Source: Phoronis australis (lineage: Eukaryota; Phoronida; Phoronidae). Taken from it: a DNA stretch of 64,000 nt. A program made the position numbers and the translations under genes. The notes beneath the pieces were generated by a model. The model was given only the letters and a program-made list of their open reading frames with translations, ran no database searches and had not been told where the DNA came from. This document shows, in pieces, positions 32,665-45,900 of this stretch. Numbering within the stretch: the stretch's first letter is position 1; every line of letters begins with the position of its first letter. Location: NCBI GenBank assembly GCA_002633005.1, contig NMRA01000678.1, positions 3,613 to 67,612 on the forward strand, read 5' to 3'.

Positions 32665-35600
32665 TTAAGGTTAGAGGTTTAACAATGATTCTGTTAGCAA
32701 GATAGAACTGCATTACTCAATAGGTTAGAGAAAGCTCTACACGATAGGAACAAAGTCAAACTACTTTTATCCAAAAAGTAATTAGTAGACACATTGAAAG
32801 TAGCACCTCGTTCAATTTTACAGAGGGCGTGTTAGAGTATGAAGGTAAACCGTGTTCTGAAGTGATTTTATTTTTGTGCCTCCAAAATTTTGTTAATTTC
32901 AAGATCATTTCTTTTCATTAGCGTGCAGCGTTCGAGTGTGATGAAAGTGTCGCCCTTTGTACGTTACTGTATCTTTCCCGTGCGGGATGTGCTTGATTTG
33001 TTTATCTTTGAGGTCACGTGCTCAGCTCATGGCTCATTCCAAGAAACTGACTTATGTTCGTTTTTGACTTAAGTCTAAGATTTTTTTCAACTTACAAATT
33101 TTGAAACTTCCAAATTGAAGTTTTATTTTAGATTTGACTTGACTTGAGTTTGTCTTGGCTAAGTCAGTTTTATTGGAACGGGCCCTATGTGTCCAGGTGT
33201 TTTCTGACAGTGGTGGTGCTCTTACTTACAGACTCAGAAACAATTGTTTTTAATATGAATGGTTTGCCTGGCGTTTCTTGATATACCACTCCATCCATAT
33301 TTTAAGGTTAATTAATCAACCAAGATAGCTGTAGAAAATGATATGCATAGATAATGCAGGCCATGTTAAATGAGTTACTAGTTACATTTGAAAATATTTC
33401 ACCTCATATTTCACTATGCGGTCAAATAATGTTAAACCCTTGAGCTTCTCCATGTTTAAAGGTCCTTTCCTGATATGAATGACAAAAGTGAAGCATGCCT
33501 TAGGGAAGTTGTACCTGGAGGAATATCACAAGTATTTAGGTTTGTGTGCGTGCTGACATAAGAACCTTTCCCATACCAGACGCCCATTCTGTACTTTTGA
33601 AAATTCCCATTTATATAAGCTGATCCACCTTTCTACAGTATTTACCTGACAAGTGTTATGCAAGAAAAATGTTTTGTAAGAAGTTATGCAAGACTGCAGG
33701 CGTGTTCAGACTGGTCTCAGTAACCACACAAGTGTAAACAAGTGTGGTAATATTCCTTTCAATAGTCAGACAATTGAGATAAGAAAGATAGTGTGATCTT
33801 AATAAGTACAGGTAACACCGATCAGCTGACACGGAACGAGATGTTCCAGTGCAAACAGGACTGACACCTCGGTGACAACTTTTGCCACCCGTTTTGTGAG
33901 TTAGAGCAATTTGCGCTCGATCATCTTGCTCCGTGTCAATTATATGACTAAACGCGAGACTGGGGCAAGGCGGAAAGGATCATCTACACTGCTCTTGTGC
34001 AATGACCTACATACGGGTTCTCTGGCTCTGCAACTCCCGCCATTTGTAAACCTGCGCATGTGCGTTCCCCACACTAGCCTATAACTTCCGTCTAGCTATA
34101 GTTAGTGAGCTGTGTGTGTAAACGGCCGCTTGACACCGATCAATTTGCTCCGTGTCAGTTGCGCCGGGCCAGTATTGCTGCATCCCAGGTATTTCCAAAT
34201 CTCAGAAATCAGATGTTGTGCCCTTATGCAATCAGAAAACCCCAGCATGTTGTGTAGTCCTTGTTGACAGACCTTCAGTGGTCCTTTTCAGACACGATCG
34301 CTGTGTCTGTGATCTTTGTACCGATAATTGCCCAAAAGGACTGATACCAGCAAATATGAAAGTGGCACTTGGCAAAATCAAATAAAACTTTGTCACTTTC
34401 CCATTAGACGCGAAACTTCGCTTTTACCAAAACTGACACAGACGGCTGGTAATTGTTGTGTGATGGGGGTACTCTCATGCAAATCACAAAGTGCATGCCT
34501 TTTCATGGTTGGTCAGTTGAATTAAGTTTGTGAATGACTGACCAATGAGAATTGCGCTTTCTTGGCTATACATTGTGGTGCGTCACCTTCTTTGGAAAGG
34601 ATGGATGACGAAACTCGTCCTGTGTTTTAAATTGATGAATGTAAATGAAAGTTTATCCTTAAACTACTCTGATGTTTAACGCGAGGAACATCTCTCAGCG
34701 GCGGCACGTGCAATTGTTTATGCCAAACTAGTGCAGGTTCTATTCGGCGTTACTATTCATTTTCGTAAGCTTGCCGAGAATGTCCCTTTAATGGTTATTT
34801 TCTTTCAGAAATTTAGCAAAATTGAATTCTATTGTTTCTCAAGCTTTCGCTGAAATCAAGGCAGATGTCTTTAACATTTAAATACGCTTACAAAATACTG
34901 TATTTCAGAGCTTGATTTGTTTGGTTTGAAAGATGAGAATCAAAAGTAAAGTAAAACGAGAATTGATTTCACGAGTAACCCTGCTTCACGATTAACGAAC
35001 TGCCTCCCAGGTCTCCAAAATTTTCAATGAAGTGTCTCTTCCCTCGGCGCGATTCTCGACACCTCGGTGGCCTCCGTTTAGCCCAACATCGTATTAAGTT
35101 TTGCTGGCTGAGGATCCTGCAGGTGCAAGCCGGGGACATGGCCTCAGTGATTTGTGCTAGACACGTGCACGTTCATGTTTTGGTAGTCAATGGCTAACAG
35201 GGGTTGAGACCGTAAAGGCTGGCTGTATATTTGTAACATTGTGAACGCACAATCTCGTCCACATACCGGCGGAGTTTCAATTAATCCTCAAGTAACCTTT
35301 TATAATGAGTCACTATTTTCCAAAGCTTTCACTTGGCTCCTAACATAGGATACTTGTCAAAACATTTTCAGTGATAGACATTCGAATAGTTCGCGATACT
35401 TATACTGATAGGGCTCCTTGCTATCGTTTACAAAACGGGGGGAACGTTCCTCACGTAAATAACGTGCGTAAATTAATTATTCATCGCGTACATTAATTAT
35501 CAAAGGCGTAAAATGGACATTTATGTGTTACAAACGTAGATACTTCGTTTAATTTTTTCATCCTCCTAAATTTATGAATGTTTTAACATTAAAATGATGT

Positions 35601-36885
35601 GGTTTGGCACAGTTTTAGTACATCATTGAAGTTTTTGTATTTTCATTATTTCGTATTTTGGTGTTTGCCTACTACAAATCTTAAAACGGGTCACGGAATT
35701 AGTTTTTCCGTTACAAACGCTTTTTCTTCACGTGCTCTTCCCTGCGGCGTAATCTTGTCTCGGCACCTCCATGGCACCTCCAAAGGAACCTCAAAAATGA
35801 TAACGCGTAGCTGCATATGCTACTTAGTACTGAGATTTTACCGTAGTCAACAATTTCTCCCGACACATTTGGAGGTAAATAAATATTATGTCCCATTTTC
35901 AATTACTTACGTGACGGGCGTGGAACTTTCCCCATATATGTTTTCCTGGCAGTGATTTCCAGAAGTATCAATGGTGCCCGTAACCCGAACAGGGGGAAGA
36001 GGCAACATGTTGATTAATTAAATTGATGATATTTTTAGATGTTTGCTTCTACAATTACGCATTTATAATGATGTCTGCGATTTAGGACCCTTCTGCAGAT
36101 CGCAATGGAAGCAAAGTGGGGGCTAAACGTAAACACGATAGGGGTGCAGTGCGACAACTTAGTATTTAACCACGCTGTGACTCTTTTTACTTCTCCGCCA
36201 CACATCACAATGCCTCGACTCGATAATTCTGCAGTTGTTAAGAGGGAACATGAGACCAAATCGTCTTATGTCATTTTCATGAAACAGACCCCTGGGTGAA
36301 GGTTGCGCAAGTGCACTGACATAGGGATCTCAAAAATACTCCGCTGTGTTTTTGCAAGACAAAATTAAATATGTGTTCGATTGCAGAGGAACTTGAATGA
36401 CCAGTCGCATAGAGATTGCAAACTCATCAAATTCAAACACTGTTCTCAAGTTCAAACATTAAGTTGAATCTTTCAGTTTGGGGTACTCAGAATCACGCGC
36501 AAACTATCACGACGGCGGAGACATTCGACGGCGTTAAATCATTCGTATAATTAATCTTTCTTACTGGACTCCGAAGAGAAAATAGGAAAGAGTTGGAAGG
36601 GCGTTTGGAAGCACACTTCATAGTCATATGAAGTGTTGTGGCTGAGTTTTCTGAAAATCTATTTTGTCACTTGTATTAATAAGCAAAACCCTGGATTTCT
36701 GAACTATAGATAATTATGTAATCTCCTCAATGCGGTATTGCATCACGTATGTTAAAATGGTATCTTCCTTCACGCAACAGACAAATTTTAAAAGGGTTTT
36801 AGAAACCTGTTCACATGAAACATTGTAAAAGCCAGTCTACAACTGACCGGGGGTCACTGGCTCGTTTGAACGACGTGGAAGAATC
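32665..36885. other. intergenic DNA upstream of gene 2, no gene recognised
   Basis: Contains a repeat copy at 34441-34610 (partner 23465-23640) and a short inverted motif GACACGGA/TCCGTGTC around 33828 and 33932, with a further copy of the CTCCGTGTCA word near 34150. Frames up to 118 codons (35599-35955) have no recognisable domain. A TTTTAAAA box near 36787, about 100 bases before the gene 2 ATG, is the only promoter-like signal seen and is weak evidence. Confidence 0.35.
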
Positions 36886-36933
36886 ATGAAATTGTCACTA
36901 GTGGCGTTCTGCTTAGTTGGAGCTGTTGCTTTG
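36886..36933 (+). CDS. gene 2 exon 1: signal peptide
   Basis: ATG at 36886; encodes MKLSLVAFCLVGAVAL, a textbook hydrophobic secretion signal with one Lys before the core. Donor TTG|GTAAGC, phase 0. Cleavage probably falls just into exon 2, after CSA. Confidence 0.75.
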
Positions 36934-39900
36934 GTAAGCTCTCTATTCGAACTTTGAGTTCTCTTGTGTAAATTGCGTTTTGAGCTTTTCATGTAAAAAA
37001 ATGTGCCGGAGAACTGCATGGACACTGAAGTATCAAAACACATTTCCGTTATCTTGCTTGGTGGGTCAAGATTGAAAGTCATGCACGCCAAAAATGTAAT
37101 GGAAGGTAGTTGTTCAGTCGATATCAGTTACTGAATAGAAACAATTGAAATTTATTTTGGGTAATTTGAAAATATAACGTATTTGTATTGCGTCTAGGGA
37201 AATGGTACATTTACCAGTAGAAAACGCTCCAGAAATGATGAGACCGACCATGTTAAGATCTTATGTATGAAAGACAGCAGGCACATTTAACATTTTTAGA
37301 AAAACGACAGTCTTGAAATAAGGAAAAAATACTTAAACCTTCGCTTAGTGCCGCCGAACACATAAACCATGTTCAACCATTCTAGTATTTTTTCGCAAAA
37401 ACAAAAATACACTTCATCTTCAAGTAATTGAATTGAAGAAGACAATTTGGTACAAAATTATTGTCACTCTTGCAGTGCTCGGCTAGACCGGATCCTAGCA
37501 ATGAACATAGTGTCGTTGCGACTGTAAGAAGTGCTATCGAGGAAGTGAGGGAAGAATACAGGAGTGAAAAAACGGAAAACTCACGTAAGTAATGCAAATT
37601 TCATGTGTGATACAGTATTACCACTTATTTGAACAGCAGCTCATCGTAAGACACTGTCATCATATGGGGCGGGATGCGCTATGAATGACTCAGGAGACCG
37701 CCGGCCAATCTGAGTAGCTGCATACTTATTTTGATATGAGGACGGGGTAAAATTGTAGAATGGAACTCGTGTGTCTCTTATTCATTGAAGTGAACGATGA
37801 GTGATCCTTGGAGTTAGCAGCGAAATAGCAATTAAAGTTACGATAATCTCAGCTGGCAAAGCAAGTCGTGGTCACTAGATTTATCACTTAGAAGTAAGCA
37901 GCGTAAAAATACGTTTTGTACGAAAATTCACACCGTTCGCAATGGGCAATAGAGACATAATCAACGTTCCAAATCGAACGCTCAGGGTCGTAAACCTGAA
38001 TATTCGTCATGATTCATCAACTACTACGAAATGAACAGTAAACACAGCAGGCCTACTCGACATAAAAACACCTGATCCCGAGGTTTAAACTTTTTACTCG
38101 AGATATAACTTGAAATATTTTTCACATTCTCTATTCTACTTTGATACGGAATCTAATAAGCACAGAAAAAGTTCCTCGATTGGCGTAAAGGAAGTAATAT
38201 CCCACGAGACATTGTTCTGTCTAGGTCGATACGCGGAATAATGTCGAGTGGGATATTACTTCATCTACGCCAATCGATGTACGTTTTGTATTTTTCCCAT
38301 ACACTTCGAATTCCTAAGTTTCTTTCATTTTCGACAGATTTCTTAAATTCTTCAACCAGACTGTTCAGGTCAGTGGCGTATCACATCCTATATGTATGTA
38401 CTAGTAGAAACTTAGCAATTCGAAGTTATGGGATATATTCAAAAAGTACCGATATACAGTGTAGTAACGTAAATGAAGTAATATCCCACAAGAGATCATT
38501 ACCCCGCCTATCGACCGATTTCATCTACACCACTCTCAGTACGTTTTGTGTAGTTATTGTGTTCTCGAGTACATTATGGTTTACTTGGCTGACGTGTCTA
38601 AGCCCGGCGCACACTTGGTGACACCAGCATCAAAATGACACTAAAAACTGTTTTGATGTTTTCAACCAATCCTCGTTCTGTCACCTGCTAATGCATCATT
38701 AGCGTCAATCTTGAAAGATAAAGAAACATTAATCAACTAAAATATCATGCTCCCTATCTCACAAACTCGATATTATGGTCTTTAGTGTGTGGTATTTTCC
38801 CACAGTTGCCGTGTAATGCGGTAAAAGCATCGGTCACGCTTGCCCGTTTAGACGACTTTAAAAGGAGTTTTCGAATTTTTCTCCAAAGTGTTGAGGGTTG
38901 CTGAGAGTTACGAAGTATTATTTTGTTTTAGAGAACCGTGTGTGAAAGTCATTGTTGGTATCTTTTAATAGGTCAAAACAGGAATTGTTATCCTTTTAAA
39001 GCAGGTACGTTCGAGTATAAATTGGTTTACGTGAACTTGGAAGTACAAGCTTTGACTAAGTACTCGTCTGCATAAATGGTAATATACTCGGGCACATAAC
39101 AAATAAACACTAATTTTGAGAGTGTATTAAACTGGAACAGAAAATGTCAAAAGGGCCTTTCATACTAAGGTCGACGTGTCGATGTTTTGGGGAGTTGCGG
39201 TCGGTATGAACGGTTAACTTCGGTCCTGGATCGAAGTTAACATAGCTCAGAGTTCGATTTTGGAGATCAGAACTCGCGCCTTGAGGTCTTTTAAAATGAC
39301 CGTGGTCGAATGCTCAATGATTGCTATAATCGCCAATACGAGTCATAATGGCGACTTTTAATTGAAATTTTTCGATTTTTTTTCAAGTCAGAAAGGGAGT
39401 TTGAACTTTTTCGATTTTTTTCAAGTCAGAAAGGGAGTTAGTTTCATGTGACAATTGATTGCTGCGATTTTCTTATATCTCTTTCAGCTGCCACACCCGA
39501 ACTTATCAACAGCGCAGTTAGCGCCTCGCTGAAGTCATGGCCTCGATTGAAGAAAGTCTTTGACGAAGTTAAAACAAATATCGAGGAATTGTTCAGCAAA
39601 ACTGCTCCAACCAGTACGTCAACGCCTTGTCTTATTTCAAGTAGTAAATGTTTACTTTCAAGCTGCTTACAGCTTTCCTAAAAGTAGTAAGTGTTGAAAA
39701 TCTTGATTGATATGTTTCAACAATCTATAAGGCTTGTGGTAATCAGCCTGACATGGCCATCACATCAGTTGAATAACTTTTATTGGGTGGTCTTCATTAT
39801 AGCTCGTATATAAAAAAGCTAGGCTTTGTCAACTAGTAAAACTATTTTCAGGAAATACAAAATTATGTTTAGTATTTTTGTGCCATTACGTTAACACCTT

Positions 39901-42900
39901 TTTAACGCGAAAGTTCATTTCAAGAAAGGTACATTCATAGCAAAATAACCCCTCTGCCGATTTTAATGAAATTTTTTTAAACGAAAACTTTACCAGTTAC
40001 CTAAAAACGTTGTTAGGAGTTTTCGATTAGTCTTTTCATTTGGTTTCTATGACAAATCAACTAATCAACTCGCTAAACGTAAAGTATTTTTTGTAAAAAA
40101 TAGCAGTAGTATTCGTCTTCGTTACATTACTAAAAATTAGGCCTTTGTATCAAAAGTCCTGATATCAGTTTTGATATTGATGAATGAATATTGTGTGTGC
40201 AAAGTTTCAGCGAAATCCACCAAGTCGTTTTCGAGAACTTGTCCTACTCAGTTCAAATTAAGCCGATTTGCCGAAGCCGAGAAAAAAAAACAATCAAATC
40301 GTGGTGGGTGAAAGTCTCAAGGTCATCGGTTAATTATTCGATGAAAACTTGTTTTCGGTCAATATAATCTATACACCCCTTAGCTACATTCATTATTTTA
40401 ACATTCACGCGTAATGTCATCTGAATTTGCAGTGAGTAATTAACTTAATTATCACAAAACGTTCAACCAGGTCACGGGCGGAGCCAACTAATTTAGTGAT
40501 ACAAGCTGCTGCATTGTGCTTCACTTTAAAGTAGGTCAACAGTTCATTGTTAGACACACCACGCGCTGGGAGACGAAATGGGTACAGAAATCAGGTCGGT
40601 GGTTAAAGCACGTCATGAGCATGAGATCGAAACAGCAAAATGTCAAGTTACCCGAAATAATTAATTTGGGTGAGGATTTATCTCTTTTCACAAGTCGGTG
40701 TGTTCGTGAACACAAAGTCACAGGGGTGTGAGACGATTAGTACATGAGCATTTATTTCGTTCTCAACAGTCGTTTGCACGCAGATACACACCTTCTCAGG
40801 ATCAAAGCTATGTTTTCTCTTGTGTTCCCCAGCATCCTTCTATCATATGTACACGTCGTTGAGACAATATTGTTGCGACTCGGTGAATAAAAAAACTGAG
40901 GGTATAGACCCTGTTCACGCCGACAGGAGGCGCGTTCCAAAACGAGGCCCGCTACGATAGCTCTGGTAGCTTATCCGCGTAGTTGTACTCCGCGTTGCTC
41001 GAACAACTAGAAAAAATACGGACATTCTGTTTTACAATCCCTAAGGGCGTTGGGATTCGGAAGCGTTGGGTCCTTGCCATACGCCGCGACGAAGGAAAAT
41101 ATGTCCGTGTAAAATTTATAACTGTTTTCGAATCATAGTTTGTCGCATCTCGGATTGGATACCGCCGTAGCAACGAGGACCGGAGAATCTTCGGCCAGCC
41201 AGGCTGTGTTTTCATGACTATGGGTTGAAGCGCAATACATTTTTCTTTACAAAAAGGACAGGGCCCTCAATCCCTCAATTTTGGGGCCAAATATCGGCCC
41301 TATTCCCGTCTCAAAAATATTGAAAAATCACGCGAAATTCCAGGCCACGAGGCCTAAAAATCTCCTTTGTGATTAAAAATTTTTCTCCAGCGGTTCAAAT
41401 CACCTGTGACCACAGAGGTGACAATTCGAAAAAGTACAAAATCATAGGCGGATTTAGGGGGAGGGGGCAGGGGCCCGCCCCCCTTGACTGCCGCAAGCAA
41501 AATAAACCAGCAAAACGTGAAGCGGGAGGAAACTTGAACTGAGTTCGAACTAGGACCTGTAGCGGACGAGGGGGGAAACGCGTTCCGTTTTATTTTTTTA
41601 GTCCAACGACAGATTTCCTGAGCAGAAGGTATACATCCTCGGCGCCCGCAACTTCCGGGCCGCCTGCGTGCATACAATCGCGCTTTGCCCGCTTCTCCGA
41701 GGATGTCGGGCCCCCCTCACTAGGCCTATATGGTATCCTAGATCAGCCACTGAAAATGCTTCTTGAGACAGAGCTATGAGAGCTTGCAAAAGTGCGGGCT
41801 GCTATTGATGGTGGTCGGGAGGTCAGCAGAGTTTTCAATGACCCGTCACTCGGCGAAACGTTCCCCTCTCAAAAGGCCGCACACACATGAGGCACCTTTC
41901 CTCTCGGATATGAACGAGGCCTCTGAAGAAACATGATAGCTATGCTTGTTCNGAGAATTTTAAGGGGGGGGGGGACTTGGACATACCCCTTGGCTCCCCT
42001 CTAAATCCGCCACTGTGTTCTGTCCAGTTAACTGAAATTGAGCTTTAAAACGAGGTTATGCTTTGGACGAAAGAATTAGGTATTTTAATTTTAAAATTCA
42101 ACTTGGTCGAGAATGATATTTGAAAAATACATGTATAACACATGAAATAGACGTAATTATTAAAACCAAGAAAGCAGAATTGATGGTCATATAATTTTTA
42201 TTTTCAATTGCGAGCCTAGTTTTTTATCGTAATCAAAATATATATTTAATAACATCAAGTTCTATTTCAGATCAATGACAAATCAACTGTTAGTCCCGGT
42301 AGTGCCTGCCTCACCAGGACCTTGGCTATGCTTGAAGCTAATAGGCCTACTTTTGATCAACAAATTAAACCAGATGAGACTAATTGCACATGACAGCAAA
42401 ATTTTTTATCAAGAATTTTTTAGAAGAAACGTAACCCTGCATTCAGCATGATACTTAATCCGTAACACTACGATCGCCGCAATTTGGTCATACTTACTTT
42501 TCATGTTTCGAACCTAGTTTTCCGGAAAAACCTATATCTTTTCGTCAGACAACTTTTTGGTGCATTGACTTGTTCCTTAACTGTATTTTTCTACGTCTCT
42601 GTGGTTAATTATTGACACATTTTTTAAGATTTAATATTCAGGTTGGACTCCAAAGACCGGCCATTTAACTCACGCAATGTAAATTTCCGCTTTGTTCATC
42701 GCAGTGAATCTCGCTTTGGATTTTAATGTCCGCCGCGTGAATAGGTCTATAGGCTACATGCAGAGCTGCTCTGTAGTGTGCCTGGCGGGAGATTCGATAT
42801 GAGCTACAGCCCCGTAACCTTTGACCTGGCATAAACAGTAAACAAATTTCCACGTGGAAGTTCGGTTCCGAGGTGGTTCTGCTAATTCAAAATATGTTTT

Positions 42901-45900
42901 TGCTACACGGTATGTATTTCGTATTTGAAGTTTCCCCGAGAATGAAGATAAAGTATTTTGTTAGACATACGTGAAATATTATAAAAATGGACATTTTTGT
43001 GAATAAGGTTTGAGTTGATTGATATTTTTGAACAATCTCAGAATGCTTGTAGTAATCAACATGAAAGGGCCATCACAACCGTTGAATGACCCATTTTGTT
43101 AATCAATGTGTGTTGAATAACATTTTGGCGGGAACCTGCTTGAGTTTAGAGCCGTCACCTTAACCACTGAGATATTCAGCAGCTGACGAGCCGTGGCGAG
43201 TCGAAAAATGCAAATCGATTCATTGCAATGTTTATCGTTATGGGGTATCAATTGTTTTAGTGCAAATTCACATATTGTTATCTCCCTTATTTAGAGCCCA
43301 CGTGGAGTTTGGAGAATCATCACCCTCGGGGCTAACTCCCCTTGGGCCATCCATGAGGGCTATAGATTACGACTTCGCCACGTAATTATCTATATTTATA
43401 CCATGTAATCAGCATGACATGACCATTATTACATCCGCTTGCAACATTTTGACGCGGCAGGATACGAACCCACTTCACTCAAGTTTCGTGTAACGACAGC
43501 CGTCACCTTAACCGCTGAGCTTTTTAGCAGCTGACGTCATCTTACGCAATAACTTCGCATGTACAACAACCTAGTTAGCAGACGATGTTTTCACGGTGGA
43601 ATGTTAGCCTGATAACTAGATGTGTAGTAAACTAACCTATTAGCAACGTATTTTATAGATTCACTCTATAGTTATTTTGTTTAATTTTTAATTGGTTTTG
43701 AGTAAAAACGTTATTTTAACAAGAATGACTGGACGTTTCTTAAACTAAAAAGCTCACGACCTCCTACCTCGGGCCCCTGACATAAAAAGTAGTTCAGTCC
43801 AAATCCGAGGCGAGTCGAGAAAGGCGGGTCATTTCATTGCAATATTTATCGTTCAGTAAGGTGGTATAAATAGGGTTTTACATGATCTCAGTCGTTGTAC
43901 TTGCATACGAGCCAAATAATAAGGGGTTTTTGAAGCTTCATTGCGCAACGCAAAACATGTGTTTAAGATGTCATCCGTGGAACTGGAACAAGCAAAATAC
44001 TCATTTAACGCACGCATAGCTCGCACAGCAGAGCGCATTATGGCAAATTACAAGCAAAACGGCAAATAACAGTACATGTTACCATTCATGAACAAAATAG
44101 TATTCACAGCACTCATAGAACAATTTTGCGCGGTAAGACCTAGCTAACTTCATTCACAGTTGTTATTTCTTTATCTAGAGTCCTTGTGGATTTTGGAGAA
44201 TTGTTGTCCATGGGATTAACGCTCCTTCGGCGCCGGATAATTCTCTAAAATTCACTCGATTCCTAGAACACGGGGGATACGAATTCGCCATGTAATAATT
44301 TATGTCTCTCCCAAGCAACGTGTAGCGAGGTTCCGTTCGTAGCTTTAAAGAGCCATGGAACGTGCAAGCTCTGGCGTCAAAAATATCTTAATTAATTTCT
44401 GAAAAAGGACCATCTCCCAACGTCTAGTGCATAGTAGTCTAATTTCCCCTGTGAGGAAATATCCAGAAAAAATCACAAATTTCACAGTTTTTGAAATACA
44501 CGTGAAGGCAAAACGCTGCGGTTACCACAGTTTCTAATCTCCTTCCCTCTTATGATAAATGAGCGCTTGAGCTCACGATCGGTAGAAGTCAAAGGTCACA
44601 TTTTCCACACAAAGGGAATGTGCTACGTCTATGTATTGCCATAACATATAAGGAGATGTGCTTTTCCTTGTGCGAGAAAAATCGCCGAAGTGGCGGAAAG
44701 TTGACAGATCGTTTTTTGAAATTAGAAACTAAAAGAAAATGCTTCCATATCAACAGATATTAAGAACTTTAGCGAACAAATCCTAAAAATACCTGGCGAG
44801 CAGGTTGAACTTTGTTTCAGTGGCGGAGAATCGCTTTCAATATTGCAATTTAGTCTATTTATCGCGTTCAGACCCCTTTGAAAGCCTGGCATAGGCACAC
44901 TTGAAAACCGCTACATACCGAGATAATACCAGGCGATGAAAGACCTACCTGAAACACTCTTGACGACTGACTTCTTCAGTCGTAACGTGCTCTTCTTTCG
45001 TTTATCAGTCCTGTACCTCTCAGAGGGGGCCTAACCGGTGATTGGGAATCGATTGCATTTTAATTTTCTATTTTTATGCAAGTGTGATTCTACTCTTCTA
45101 GGTGGACTTTGACGACCGGTGTCAATCGTCACTCTTCCTAATTATTTAACTTTTAACTCTTTCACATTAAGGGACAATTCGGGCTACCTATTGTAGGACC
45201 TGCTCTAGGTTCCCCTTCGCTCCCTGTAAATCCCGGCACTGACACAAGATAAGCAGAGCTTGGCGAGATTAGTTTACGTAATCGGTACCACCCAGTTTTT
45301 TTAGGATTTTGTAAATAAAAGCCCACGGTGTAGTGAAACTTTGCCAGTGGTATACGAACTCTAGGAACACAGGTTTTTAAATTCGGCTAATATTTGAAGT
45401 GATCCATAAAATGGTCAATCATAATGGAAATGTATTATTTATTTCTAATTAAAATTGCGACGTACAATAACTACTTCGACCATCAAATTGTGTGTCTTTT
45501 CAGAGAACGATGAAATTGAGGTAGTCGAAGGACTTTTGAAGGCCATGCAGACCAGAGATGACGAGGCATATGTGGCATACTTACTTTATAGAGAAATGCT
45601 GCACAGAGTCAAGACTGCCGGTAAGTTTCACATCTGTATATGCTGCATTTAACCTCTGTCATTGCCTTGTGACTCCAGGCTATACTAGAATATTAGAGTC
45701 TGGTGTTCAACTTGAAAACGAGGCCACTCGGTCAGATTGTTGACCATACTAAGTTACGATATGATTTGTATGCGTATATCAATATTTCAAACAGTATCGC
45801 AATTTTCTGTATTTTCTAAAACAAAATATTAATTCAATTGCTACGAAATGAATCAAAATTCACGTTGTTCCTTTCTGGATGAGCTTGATGAGATAAGAAA

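Noticed and set aside
33820-34165. GACACGGAxCxA/TCCGTGTC inverted motifs, considered as a MITE
   Set aside because: The words are short and spread over 340 bp, with no consistent arms or target duplication that I could define.
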